The position numbers and the translations under genes were made by a program. Positions 1 through 9,490 of a DNA stretch of 64,000 nucleotides are shown here, piece after piece (the stretch's first letter is position 1; every line of letters starts with the position of its first letter). This stretch comes from Auanema rhodensis. Its lineage: Eukaryota; Nematoda; Chromadorea; Rhabditida; Rhabditidae. The notes under the pieces were generated by a model, which was not told the DNA's origin, did no database searches, and saw only the letters and a list, made by a program, of their open reading frames with translations. The DNA lies in contig OZ059898.1 in NCBI GenBank assembly GCA_964057225.1, forward strand, positions 9,920,001-9,984,000, in the 5' to 3' direction.

Positions 1-1
1 T

Positions 2-2609
2 GGGTTTTGCATACAGAGCGTCGTTCACAACGATATATCGATCCATTAGTTGCCTTCCTGCTGTTTTGTTCCGAATCTTTTCTTTTGTTTCCATGATCCA
101 TTCTGTATTGCCTTGAATGGTCCGAAGGTCCGTAATAGTTGAAATAGTCGAGATTTTGTGTGTAGGAGTTTCTTTTGGTTTCTTCTTTCTTTCCTTGGCT
201 TCGTTGACTTCGTCTTCAAAATATCGTGAAAGTGCATCACATACGCTGTTAAGACGTCCTGGGCGATACACTATCTCGATGTCGTATTCTTGTAATACGA
301 TTTGAAATTTTGCTAGCCTGCCAATGAGATCTTTTCTTGTCATGAGGCTAGTAAGAGGCCTGTGATCGGTAATGATTCTTATTGGTGTGCCTAGTATGTA
401 AGTCCGAAATTGATGTACTGCGAAAGTGAGTGCTAAGGCTTCGATTTCAATTGGCGGGTAATTTCGTTCGGCTTTGTTCAGTTTTCGGCTGGCAAATGCA
501 ATTGGGTGAAGTGGTTCCTTGTCGTCTTTAGCCTGTAATAGTACTGCGCCAACTGCAATTATACTTCCATCGCTTTCAATGACGTAAGGTCGTTTTGCTA
601 TAGGTGCTTGTAGTACAGGAGCTTGACAGAGTATCTGTTTAAGTTGTTGAAATGCTTGTTCTTCTGCATCTCCCCATTTGAAAGCTGTATCCTTTTTCGT
701 GAGCTCATAAAGTGGTGACGCAATGCCTGCGGCATTTCTAATAAATCTGCGAAAGTAGTTCACAACTCCCATAAATGCTCGAACTCCTGTTATTGATTTC
801 GGTCTTGGATAATCTCGGATTGCTTTTACTTTCTGAGGGTCTGGTTTTATTCCTTCGTGTCCAACAATGAATCCTAGGAATTTGACTTCTTGTTGTCCAA
901 AGGTACATTTCTTAAGCTTGATTTTTAATCCTAGCTCTGCTGATGCGTTCAGTACTTCGTCGATATCTTGTAAATGTTTCGTCGTTGATTCCGATATGAG
1001 AAGTAGATCGTCGAGATAGACGAAGAGCTTGCATCGTACGTGTTGTTGTAAATATCGTACAGCATTTTGGAATGTGTGTGGAGCTCCGCAGAGTCCCATC
1101 GGCATTCTGCAGTATTGATAAGTTCCGCTCGTAGTAGTGAATGCGGTGAGGTGTCTATCTTCTGATCTAAGAGGGATTTGAAAGAATCCAGATACTAGAT
1201 CAAAGTTACTGAAGATACGCGCTCCGGCTGCTAGGTCCAAGATGTCTTGAATGTTAGATATAACGTAGATTTGTTTTTGCGTTATTGCGTTGAGTGCTCG
1301 AAAATCAGTCACAAATCTGTACGTTTTATCCTTTTTCTTGACCAATATTACGGGACTGGTAGTCATAGAAAAAGATGGCTCAATTATTCCTTGTTCTAAC
1401 ATTTCCTCCACTTGTTTTTCTACTTCTTCTTGTTGTGATAGAGGTATTCTGTACGTGATCTTGAAAGATGGAACTTTTCCTTCGATGATCGGGATGCTAT
1501 GTTCCACTGGTCCTTTGAAAAGTCCAATATTGCGATCCTCGTTTAAGAAAGCTTCCTTGTTTCTGAGCACTATTTTCTTTAACTGTTGTCTCTCTAGCTG
1601 AGTAAAGATGGTGTTTGTTACATCGAGGTCTTTTATAAAGTCCTCTGGGAAGTATGGTAGTTGATCTTCCCATCTTGCTTCTGGTGGCACATATTGTCCT
1701 TTTTGCTCCTCCGTGTTTTTCGGGATAGCGTAAGCTGTTCCAATGCCTTGATTTGTCTGTACTACAATTGTGTCTGGAGAGATATTTGTAGCAAATATCT
1801 GAACTCCATATCCCGTTGGGGTGAAAGTAGTAGGGGCGAAACTCATTTTTCCTGTCCGCTGTGAGCTTCTAATGAAAGCTTGTTCGTAAGAGGCGGGATC
1901 GTCTACTTCCAATGTAAGCGATCTGGTTTCTCCTGGGTAGAACTGTTTGGTTTCCAGGCTTACGACGTGTGCTATCGTGTGGTTCTCAGTCCATGGCGCG
2001 TAGTCTTGTGCTAAAGGTACTATTGTGTCTCCAATTAGTAGTGAATTTTGTAGTGGTCGTAAAGATGTATTTATTCCTATTTTGTTGAGAGCTTCTATGA
2101 AGTCTATTCCTAATAATATTGGTGCTGGGCAGTGGTTGTTGGCAGAAATCAGTACTTTGTGCTCGATTTCTGTCTTCCCGATAATAATTGGGATTCTTGT
2201 GTAGCCCAGGAAAGAAAATCGTGATTTGTTTGCTACAATGGCTGTTGTCTTTTCCATAACCATTGTTGCTGCCGGTAGTTGTTGAAATGTACTTTCCTTC
2301 ATGTATGATATAGAAGCTCCTGTGTCCCATAAAGCAGTAAAGATCTGATTGTGAATGGAGAGAGGTACGAAAGGTAGTCGTGATCCTCCGATGTAGTTAA
2401 TCCTTGATTCTTTCATAGCGTACCGTGGTAGATAGGCGAAAAAGTCATTATCTGATAGTGGGGCGTCAGGATCATATCGAGAGGTTCTTGTATATAATTT
2501 CTCTTGCTGAGAAGTGACTAGTGGTTTTAATTCGAATTGTTTGTCCTCTCCTCTTGGTTCTTCGTCTTGTTCGTTGAATGTGATTTGATTGATTGGTATC
2601 CTTGTGGTA
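2..2609 (-). other. Pol region of element 1 (PR-RT-RNase H, integrase cut off)
   Basis: Protease: LWDTGAS with catalytic D from 2324-2326. RT: LVKKKDKTYRFVTDFRAL-type block and the FVYLDD catalytic motif (1007-1024). RNase H: ESDGS with D from 569-571, later an ITDHRPL motif near 350-370. The last visible codons match the segment just before the integrase zinc-binding domain of element 2. No stop separates this from the Env region upstream. Confidence 0.92.
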
Positions 2610-5600
2610 CATGCATATATTTTTAATGCCCAAATGGTAACAGTTATGAGTCCTATTGTGACGATGATTGCTCCAATAATAGCTAGTGTCCTTAGTATCC
2701 ATGCTGTAATTGATTCTCCTATGTATCCAAAGAAATTTGTGATTTGTTTCTCCGCGTTGTTTGATATGTTATCTGCTATCATTAATGTCGTTCCAACTGT
2801 TCCTCCTATAATTCCTATTGGATTCAGATTGGATAGTCCAGAATGTTTGAAGACTGGTTTCAATTTTCCTGGCATAGTTGCTTGTAAAGATGCTAGGCTA
2901 GAGCCGTAGGAAATAGCCAGTGCCATTGGAAATGTTGACTCCGTGAGGTTTGAAAATATGTTGGAATTGTTAAACTTAATGTGATCAATTTTTACAGATG
3001 TGAGTTCATCCGAAAATGAGAAGTTAGTCACATTCAATGTTGAATTATCTTTCATCCATTGATTGTTTTCTCTGTAGGGATCTGATGTAGCCATATCGCA
3101 TGCTATGATGTGGGCATATGGTGTTAAATCTCTTGATCCTGGTGTGATGAAGAGTTTTCCGTGATGTTCCGTGTCTACCGGTGTCTCCAGGTAACATTTA
3201 TCGTCTCGTTTGTGATCCGAGTATACACGTGTTACTTGTACAGGGGTGCATGGCATGACGTAAATAAGATGTTCTCCAACAAACTTTGCTGAAATATCCT
3301 GTCGACGAAGCATAGTGCGAATTCCTATAGTCGGATTAATCTGCAGGATTGCCCACCAGGTAAGTAGCTGCTTATTTTGCATTCTGCATACGTTTTTCTT
3401 TGTTATTTGGAAAGATTGTAAGATTTCCTCCTCTAGTTTTGACGTAGAGTATTGGAGGTGGGACCTTGTATCTTGTTGGCGTAGTTGATCGTCGTATTTT
3501 TGAATGATATCTGCTCGTGTTCGTAGGAAATTGAGGTGTGCTTGTGATCCAGTGTGAGATTTGATTTCCTCAATCGGTTGGGTCGTTGTTGCTCGCTTTG
3601 TAGTAGTCCGAGTTGTTGGAAGTGTCCTAGTAGATTCCCTGCGGGATGTGGTGGTGAGAGGACGTGGTGGTGGAGTTACTGGAGTTGTTGTACTCTGGTA
3701 ATAATAATATCTCCTTGGTGTAGTTGTAGGTTGAGGTGGAGACGTCCGATGAGTAGTAGTTGTCGGGGCAGCTGTTGTGGTAGTCGATGTAGTGGTTGTG
3801 GTGGTTGTAGTAGTGGTGGTTGTGGGGCTAGCACCAGGTGACTCAATGAGCTGAAGATATGCTTGTTGAAATAATTTGCTGTCTTCATCCGTGATAGGTC
3901 TGATTGTAGGTTGATTTTTGGGCAACCCATAATTTTGTGCGTGTCCGTTGAAGATGAGGGTATAGTTGGGAAAGACGATTGCTGACGAATTTGCCTGTTT
4001 TGTGAGATCTGCCCATTTCTTATTTTCTGTCTCTCTTTGTTCTTTTGATATCCGAGTTAGACGATTGTTTTGCTCTAGATAATCAAGAAACTCCTGTATT
4101 TGATCCATCTGGGTGTAGAACTGTGTGTCAGTGCGTGATCTAGGCAGTTTTGTCATCCTGGGTGGGTACAGTTGGTACAGATAGTCCTCCATTGATGGAA
4201 TAGTCTCTCCTGTTGCCAGAGTGGTAGGTGTATGAGCTATTTCAATTGCTATTTGTCTTGCTCGGTCGAGATAATCGCCTTCGTAGTTGAGTAGACGTGT
4301 GGCAAAGTCGCTGATAGTGATTTGCTTGCTGAGTTTTGCCGTGATCTCTGATGGTAGTAGGTGTTCGATGGCAATTTTCGTAGAAAGTCGAATCTCGGCT
4401 TCTGCAAGTGTGTGCAGGATAACCATGTTGATGTCAGTGTAGTTGTGCCATAAGAGTCGGTTCTTCAGTTTTGATGAATCTAGTTGTAGGAATTTGATGA
4501 AACCTATGTGTACGCTAGATGTCTTGAGGTATTCCATAAGGTTATAAGCGTTGTCCAGTCTTTTCCTATTTCGATATGTCTGGTACATAGGTAGTATACC
4601 TGTAGAACTGTCTGTGAGGCGAAGTGATTTGTAGATAGTGATATTGAAGAATCTCGTAGGGTATTCTTGGGGTGCCATCCTCTTTTGACGTCGGTGTGTT
4701 TTTAAATCCTTGATGGAAATGTACGTACCACTATCAGTTGAGTAGATGCTTGTATTCATACATCTTGTAGCTGTAGGGTCTGGCGTGTTGTTTTTGAGAA
4801 TGAATGCTCCTTGTATTTCCGAGATTAATACAGTATCATTGTTGATTAGTGCTTCGAATTTCCCTAATGTCGTGTAGTCGCAATTTCGATGATCATTGGG
4901 TGGGATCCATGTGATAACTGCGTTGGTGGTGTTGCATACTTCTTGTTGCTTAGTGCATCCTTCAGTGTTGATGAATAAGTCGGAGATTATAGTGTCATCG
5001 TGTAGGCTAGTCATCATTCCTCTTTCTAAGGTGAATCTTGACTTGGTTGTGCAAGAGGATGCCCAAAGCGATTTTGATTGTGTATTAGATGGCATAGGGG
5101 CTTTGAATAGTCCTGGTGCTTCGCGATTGAGGTCGTTATCCATGTGTCGTCTTTCTTGAATGGCTGTTTGGCATTCTTGTGGAGTGGCTGGTTCTATTCG
5201 GAGTAATGTAACGTTATTTTCCCTGATGAAGAATAAGTCGTGGGCGCACGTTTCATAGATTTCCTTGGCGCATTTCCATGCTTCCCATTCCTTGTAACTC
5301 ATATTTTCTGCGAATAGTTCCACTGTTTTTATCTCAACTCCGTCCTTGTGTGCATAGTCTGAGCAGGTGGTTGGGCGAGGTGGTTCGAGGAAAATACCTC
5401 CTCGTTTGCCAATGCAGAGTTGATAGGTGTTGTCTGCCTGGCAAGGTATCATAGATAGGGCGATGACGGATAAGAATAGCGGTATGAACGGAAGTGTCTT
5501 CTTTGTTTTGACTGTTTCCTTTTCTACTTTGTTAACGTGAAAACGGACACTGGGGCTTCTTGTGCGATCTCTGTGCCTGTTATGTGGTCCATATGTAGTG

Positions 5601-7153
5601 CTGCGATTTCGTTGTTGAAATCCGCGATCAGGACAGTTTCCGCGGTTGTATCGGTCGTTTCCTCTGTGCTCCTGTCGATCATTCCTTCTGCTATCATATC
5701 GATCGTTTCCTCTGCTGTTGTATCGATCATTGTATCTATCGTACCGTTGGGGGCTACGATAATTGTTGTATCCTCGTTGATATCCATTGTTTCTGTTATC
5801 CTGTCTGAAGTTGTGACGGTTATTTTGTCGATCCTCTTGGTATCTTGGTGAGCGGTATCCTCCTCTTCTTTGATTCCATTGCTCTTGTGGGTGTTGTGGT
5901 CTTGATTGATTTCCATAGAATGTTCTTGATTGGTGTGTTTGTGATCCGTCATAGATTTTCTCCTGTTGTGATGTTCTCATGTGGTTTATGAGACCGTTAT
6001 TAATCTCTAGTTGTTCCACGTCTTTAATCAAGTTGTTGACCAAGAGCGAAGGATCCTCGTCAGCTTCCACAGTTTCGGCAATAGTCACGGCTGCATCAAA
6101 GGTGATAGGGCTGCGGTTATTGACATGTGTTCTTAAAGTCTTTCGTAGTCCTCCTAAGAATGAAACTCGTAGTATTCTTTCATCGGCTGTCGAGTCCATG
6201 TTGCATGATTCATAGGCAAGGTTTCTGCAGCGTTGAGCAAAATTTTGTACCGTTTCGTGCTCTCCTTGTTTCAAATGAGTGAGTTTTGTGAATGCTGCAT
6301 CTCTCTTTTCTGGAGGTTGTAATTTCTCCGATAGTATGCGTTTGACGTGGTTCCATCCCTGGCGTAAGTCTTCTGCTGGTATAGTTCGAAGAGCTTCAGC
6401 GGCTCTATCCGTTCCGAGAAGTAGATAGAGATGGGAAAGTCTCTCGGCAATAGGGACTTGAAGGGCATCGAAATATCCTTCTAGTCTTTGCATGTAGAGG
6501 TTGAATGGAACCGATCCATCATAAAGCGTAGGTTTGTGATGGCGAATAGAAACGTTGTGGGCTCTTGCAATAGGAGAGTTGTCTTGCTCCATCTGCTCTG
6601 CCATTTGAGGGCGACTTCTCTGCTCTGTAACATTCGAAGTCAAATTTACGTTATTGTCTGACGAAGAAGAGACAGGAGACAGAGAGTGCCCGTGCAAAGA
6701 TTGATCAGTGGAAGAGGGAGAGTTTCTAGGAATAGGAGAGTTGAGGATTTCCGCATTTGCGGTTTGAACAAGGCGTTGAGGAGAAGTGTGATTTGGAGGA
6801 CAAGTGTTAGTGCCGGTATTAACAACTGTTTTTGGAGAGTGAGAAGAGCGTTTGGGCGTAGACTTACTGGATGATGCTTTATTCTTATTCAAGCTAATTG
6901 CATGCCTAGTAGTTTTAATAGCAGTAGTATAAAGTTTCTTAGCAGTTAGCGGTGTACCCGGAATAGGGGGTAATTTCTTTGATTTCGCGTTCGTTTTCGG
7001 ATATTTCGCATCTGGTCGGAATGCATCCGGTGGTCCTCTTTTTCTTTGGTTTCTATGCAGTGCTGCTTCCACTGTCTGAGTATTCTCTGCGCTATTCGTA
7101 GCATTTTGGGCAATATTTCCCGGCGGAGGGTTTTGATTCGCTGCGTCAGCCAT
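2..7153 (-). CDS. Gag-Env-Pol single polyprotein (partial at C-terminus)
   Basis: An ATG at 7153-7151 opens a frame that I find free of stops to the window edge (2,384 complete codons). Order: disordered Gag N-terminus (1-~205), Gag core from a YDGS motif near residue 211, an Arg/Asn-rich basic tail, an internal signal peptide (hydrophobic core ~554-570, predicted cut after A573), an Env ectodomain with furin-type site RRQKR|M at 825/826 and a Thr-rich mucin-like stretch, a transmembrane segment ~1485-1512, protease DTG at 1610-1612, RT FVYLDD at 2044-2049, and an RNase H ESDGS motif (D2195). Gag lacks the usual CCHC knuckle. I checked that Gag ATG, signal peptide, DTG, YLDD and RNase H residues all share one frame (top coordinate = 1 mod 3). 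Retroviruses and errantiviruses normally put env after pol; here it is in the middle. The element could be intact, but its 3' end is not visible. Confidence 0.9.
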   Translation of the reverse strand, partial: MADAANQNPPPGNIAQNATNSAENTQTVEAALHRNQRKRGPPDAFRPDAKYPKTNAKSKKLPPIPGTPLTAKKLYTTAIKTTRHAISLNKNKASSSKSTPKRSSHSPKTVVNTGTNTCPPNHTSPQRLVQTANAEILNSPIPRNSPSSTDQSLHGHSLSPVSSSSDNNVNLTSNVTEQRSRPQMAEQMEQDNSPIARAHNVSIRHHKPTLYDGSVPFNLYMQRLEGYFDALQVPIAERLSHLYLLLGTDRAAEALRTIPAEDLRQGWNHVKRILSEKLQPPEKRDAAFTKLTHLKQGEHETVQNFAQRCRNLAYESCNMDSTADERILRVSFLGGLRKTLRTHVNNRSPITFDAAVTIAETVEADEDPSLLVNNLIKDVEQLEINNGLINHMRTSQQEKIYDGSQTHQSRTFYGNQSRPQHPQEQWNQRRGGYRSPRYQEDRQNNRHNFRQDNRNNGYQRGYNNYRSPQRYDRYNDRYNSRGNDRYDSRRNDRQEHRGNDRYNRGNCPDRGFQQRNRSTTYGPHNRHRDRTRSPSVRFHVNKVEKETVKTKKTLPFIPLFLSVIALSMIPCQADNTYQLCIGKRGGIFLEPPRPTTCSDYAHKDGVEIKTVELFAENMSYKEWEAWKCAKEIYETCAHDLFFIRENNVTLLRIEPATPQECQTAIQERRHMDNDLNREAPGLFKAPMPSNTQSKSLWASSCTTKSRFTLERGMMTSLHDDTIISDLFINTEGCTKQQEVCNTTNAVITWIPPNDHRNCDYTTLGKFEALINNDTVLISEIQGAFILKNNTPDPTATRCMNTSIYSTDSGTYISIKDLKTHRRQKRMAPQEYPTRFFNITIYKSLRLTDSSTGILPMYQTYRNRKRLDNAYNLMEYLKTSSVHIGFIKFLQLDSSKLKNRLLWHNYTDINMVILHTLAEAEIRLSTKIAIEHLLPSEITAKLSKQITISDFATRLLNYEGDYLDRARQIAIEIAHTPTTLATGETIPSMEDYLYQLYPPRMTKLPRSRTDTQFYTQMDQIQEFLDYLEQNNRLTRISKEQRETENKKWADLTKQANSSAIVFPNYTLIFNGHAQNYGLPKNQPTIRPITDEDSKLFQQAYLQLIESPGASPTTTTTTTTTTTTSTTTTAAPTTTTHRTSPPQPTTTPRRYYYYQSTTTPVTPPPRPLTTTSRRESTRTLPTTRTTTKRATTTQPIEEIKSHTGSQAHLNFLRTRADIIQKYDDQLRQQDTRSHLQYSTSKLEEEILQSFQITKKNVCRMQNKQLLTWWAILQINPTIGIRTMLRRQDISAKFVGEHLIYVMPCTPVQVTRVYSDHKRDDKCYLETPVDTEHHGKLFITPGSRDLTPYAHIIACDMATSDPYRENNQWMKDNSTLNVTNFSFSDELTSVKIDHIKFNNSNIFSNLTESTFPMALAISYGSSLASLQATMPGKLKPVFKHSGLSNLNPIGIIGGTVGTTLMIADNISNNAEKQITNFFGYIGESITAWILRTLAIIGAIIVTIGLITVTIWALKIYACTTRIPINQITFNEQDEEPRGEDKQFELKPLVTSQQEKLYTRTSRYDPDAPLSDNDFFAYLPRYAMKESRINYIGGSRLPFVPLSIHNQIFTALWDTGASISYMKESTFQQLPAATMVMEKTTAIVANKSRFSFLGYTRIPIIIGKTEIEHKVLISANNHCPAPILLGIDFIEALNKIGINTSLRPLQNSLLIGDTIVPLAQDYAPWTENHTIAHVVSLETKQFYPGETRSLTLEVDDPASYEQAFIRSSQRTGKMSFAPTTFTPTGYGVQIFATNISPDTIVVQTNQGIGTAYAIPKNTEEQKGQYVPPEARWEDQLPYFPEDFIKDLDVTNTIFTQLERQQLKKIVLRNKEAFLNEDRNIGLFKGPVEHSIPIIEGKVPSFKITYRIPLSQQEEVEKQVEEMLEQGIIEPSFSMTTSPVILVKKKDKTYRFVTDFRALNAITQKQIYVISNIQDILDLAAGARIFSNFDLVSGFFQIPLRSEDRHLTAFTTTSGTYQYCRMPMGLCGAPHTFQNAVRYLQQHVRCKLFVYLDDLLLISESTTKHLQDIDEVLNASAELGLKIKLKKCTFGQQEVKFLGFIVGHEGIKPDPQKVKAIRDYPRPKSITGVRAFMGVVNYFRRFIRNAAGIASPLYELTKKDTAFKWGDAEEQAFQQLKQILCQAPVLQAPIAKRPYVIESDGSIIAVGAVLLQAKDDKEPLHPIAFASRKLNKAERNYPPIEIEALALTFAVHQFRTYILGTPIRIITDHRPLTSLMTRKDLIGRLAKFQIVLQEYDIEIVYRPGRLNSVCDALSRYFEDEVNEAKERKKKPKETPTHKISTISTITDLRTIQGNTEWIMETKEKIRNKTAGRQLMDRYIVVNDALYAKP
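2610..5529 (-). other. Env-like glycoprotein region of element 1
   Basis: Begins with a signal-peptide-like run whose last residues are IPCQA, cut predicted before D at 5434. The ectodomain has several NxT/NxS sequons and Cys residues, a furin-type basic site (RRQKR, 4681-4695) that would split it into two subunits, a long Thr-rich stretch (about 3590-3840 on the plus strand) typical of O-glycosylated stalks, and a membrane segment encoded by ~2620-2703. The family is not one I recognise; it does not show the motif layout I would expect of gypsy-type F-like Env. Because pol follows the membrane segment without a stop, the protein would be membrane-anchored with Pol on the cytosolic side unless proteolysis separates them. 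Confidence 0.8.
5530..7153 (-). other. Gag region of element 1
   Basis: N-terminal ~540 residues of the polyprotein. The first ~205 are Pro/Ser/Thr/Asn-rich and look disordered. From YDGS (TAT at 6521-6523) follows a helical Gag-like capsid region with the pattern LYLLLG...AAEALRTIP and a later FLGGLRKTLR segment, similar to the Gag core of element 2. The tail (about 5530-5960) is rich in Arg, Asn, Tyr and Asp repeats (RYDRYNDRYN type), a probable RNA-binding region replacing a zinc knuckle. The boundary with Env is set by the signal peptide and is approximate. Confidence 0.8.
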
Positions 7154-8260
7154 CTTTGTTGGTTTCCTGGAAGGAAATTATTAACCAACGAAGACTGAGC
7201 TTATATACAAAACGTAAGAGACAATATGGGGTTGGTATGCGCGACTCCTGTTCCTGTCAGGGGGCCAGCCTGCAGCGGGTCTCTAGTCGGAGAATAGCCT
7301 GGTCAGGTTCATACACGAGTCCGCAACTACGTGTGACCTTTAGCAAAGGACCAAGTTCTTATCTCTCGAAGAGGCATGAGATATGAGACAGTGGTCTGTG
7401 TATTGCTCCTTTTCAGTCATGGACAAGATCAGGTACACAGGCTTCTCATACTCACTTTTCCAGACTTCTCTTACCTAAGCAAACCCCCAAAAAGACGTTC
7501 CCTTTTAACGTTACTTCTGTTCCCCTGGGTCTTGCTAGGTGGGACCACTCAACTTCAAAATATTCTTTAATTCTCATATGGGACCAAAAAGGGTTAATTT
7601 CAAATGATTGCGCGTCTTATATCAAAAAGTGTACGCCTCCGCGCGATGTCCCGAGAATGTCTGGTATTGTTTCTTACGGGGCTTTCTCATAAAAATGCGT
7701 TAGATATCAAGAATAGTAGTTTTGTTTATGAATCAATGTTTTCAGAATGATTTATGAATAGATTTTCAAAATTAGCTTGTGATAAGAAGTTTTCAAGATG
7801 ACTTATGGGTAAGTGTTGCAATATGAATAAATGTCTTTAAGATATTTCATGAATTGATAGTTTTTAATATTATTCGTGGTTAAATATTTTGATATGCTTG
7901 TTCCAAAAGAGTTTTTATGCATTATATGCTTTAAACATACAGGAAAGTAGAGGAATAAAGTAGGAATATAGATTGTAATAGATAATATGTGTAAGACATT
8001 ATTTTTTTTCAAATAGATATATCAGAAATGATGTTAGAAGAATGATTTAGAGATAAATTCGAATTACTAGATTAAATTGAAATTTTTGTTTTAGATACAA
8101 AATTGACTTGAAAGTTTGAAATATAAAATTTAATTAGAATTTTTGGATATGAAATCAAGATAAATTTTTAGAGTAAAAAGGATTTCAAAGAAAGAGAAAG
8201 TAATTTAAAGGTGAGAAAAGTAGCGGCAATGGTCCATAGAGATTCGTCCCTTATAGACGA
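7154..8260 (-). other. Untranslated leader of element 1 between primer site and Gag ATG
   Basis: About 1.1 kb with no supported coding region. The part nearest the primer site (7600-8230) is strongly AT-rich; the part nearest gag (7154-7600) is of mixed composition and looks like degenerate retroelement leader. A long leader here matches the long leader of element 2. I see no cellular gene in it. Confidence 0.7.
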
Positions 8261-8265
8261 ATCTC
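8239..8265 (-). promoter_or_regulatory. 10-bp perfect hairpin overlapping the distal end of the primer site
   Basis: The two arms GAGATTCGTC and GACGAATCTC are perfect inverted repeats around a 7-nt loop (8249-8255). The inner arm covers the last bases of the tRNA-Gln complementarity (8261-8265), so in genomic RNA the hairpin and tRNA annealing compete. Function is inferred from position only. Confidence 0.7.
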
Positions 8266-8278
8266 GGTGGAACCTCCA
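8261..8278 (-). promoter_or_regulatory. Primer binding site, complementary to the 3' end of tRNA-Gln
   Basis: On the minus strand it reads TGGAGGTTCCACCGAGAT directly after the LTR. It is the complement of a tRNA 3' end ATCTCGGTGGAACCT plus CCA, which is the T-stem/acceptor/U73 end typical of animal tRNA-Gln. Element 2 keeps the first 13 nt of this site, supporting its role as minus-strand DNA primer site. Confidence 0.88.
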
Positions 8279-8618
8279 CGTTCCATATTGGTTCCTAGGG
8301 TTCCGGCTAGGTAACCATATGGACTTTAATAGTGTGAATGCCATTGTAAAAGTAACAGAGAGTAGAGAAAAAGAAGTTTATTCAGAATATGGAAATACAA
8401 TTATAAAAGCAAAAATACAATAATCAAATAAATGAAACTACATGTTATGAGAAAGCCAACCTAGTTGCTTTCTCAGGGGTTTATATAGCAAAATATTAAT
8501 TACAAATATAATTGAATTTATACAAAAAGTAGTTCAGGTCTAGTTTCTTATTGAATTCTATTAACCAAAAGTCGGTTGACGTTGTCAACCGCCTTCTTTA
8601 TAAGACACGTATGGAACA
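8279..8618 (-). repeat. 5' LTR of element 1 (~340 bp)
   Basis: Bounded by inverted ends GTTCCATA and TATGGAAC on the minus strand, followed immediately by the primer site. The plus-strand flank from 8619 (ctactattaactg) is satellite monomer. A TATAAAG-like box lies near 8598-8604 and an AATAAA signal near 8373-8378 (minus strand). The exact outer base is uncertain by 1 nt because the terminal T may be LTR or flank. The partner LTR is outside the window. Confidence 0.82.
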
Positions 8619-9490
8619 CTACTATTAACTGATTGTCGGCTAAAATATGGTAACAGTTTTTATAAAAAGTTTCCATGATTAGGATTAAACAAAAAAAAAA
8701 ATTAAAGAGAAACACTTTTTGTTTACTTATTTGATTATAATACTTGAAATTCCAAAAACAGTAGAATAAAATTGAGAAATCGACAAAAACAGTTGAACGA
8801 TTTGAAGAGAATTGTAAGTTTTAGAAAAGAATTAAAGTTCAGCTATCTCTACTATTAACTGACTATCGGCTAGAATAAGGTAACAGTTTTTATTGAAAGT
8901 TTCCATGATTAAGATTGAACAAAAAAAAAATTAGAGAGAAACACTTCTTGTTTACTTACTTGATTATAATACTTGAAATTCCAAAAACAGTAAAATAAAA
9001 TTGAGAAAGCGACAAAAACAGTTGAACGATTTGAAGACAATTGTAAGTTTAAGAAAAGAATTAAAGTTTAGCTTTGTCTACTATTAACTGATTATCGGCT
9101 GAAATATGGTGACAGTTTTTTTTTAAAAGTTTCCATGATTAAGATTAAACAAAGAAAAAAAAATCAAAGAGAAACACTTCTTGTTTACTAATTTGATTAT
9201 AACACTTGAAATTCCAACAAAAGTAAAGTAAAACTGTTAAAGCGAGTAAAACTGTTGAACAATTTGAAGACAATTGTAAGTTGAAAAAAAAAATTAAAGT
9301 TTAGCTCTCTCTACTATCAACTGAATGTCGGCTAAAATATGATAACAGTTTTTATCAAAAGTTTCCATGATTAAGATTAAACAAAGAAAAAAATCAAAGA
9401 GAAACACTTCTTGTTTACTAATTTGATTATAACACTTGAAATTCCAACAAAAGTAAAATAAAACTGTGAAAGCGGGTAAAACTGTTGAAC

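Larger units (their letters stand above)
1..8618 (-). mobile_element. Ty3/gypsy env-bearing LTR retroelement, element 1 (3' part outside window)
   Basis: Reading on the minus strand: 5' LTR (8618-8279), primer binding site for tRNA-Gln (8278-8261), ~1.1-kb leader, and one ORF from the ATG at 7153 to the window edge. The ORF holds Gag, an Env-like glycoprotein, aspartic protease, reverse transcriptase and RNase H; integrase and the 3' LTR lie beyond position 1. Protease-RT-RNase H order and motifs place it in Ty3/gypsy (Metaviridae-like). The LTR abuts a satellite monomer at 8619, so the element inserted into the tRNA satellite or its edge. It is clearly related to element 2 (48033-59658) by protein order and conserved pol motifs but has a different LTR sequence, so it is a separate family. 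Confidence 0.93.

Noticed and set aside
3554..3841. Plus-strand Cys/Ser/Gly-rich ORF
   Set aside because: It is the antisense shadow of the Thr-rich stalk of Env in element 1.
5537..5851. Plus-strand Val/Ser/Ile-rich ORF resembling a membrane protein
   Set aside because: Antisense shadow of the Arg/Asp/Asn repeat tail of Gag in element 1.
7803..8423. Small ORFs near element 1 LTR and leader
   Set aside because: AT-rich chance frames inside LTR and leader with no recognisable domain.
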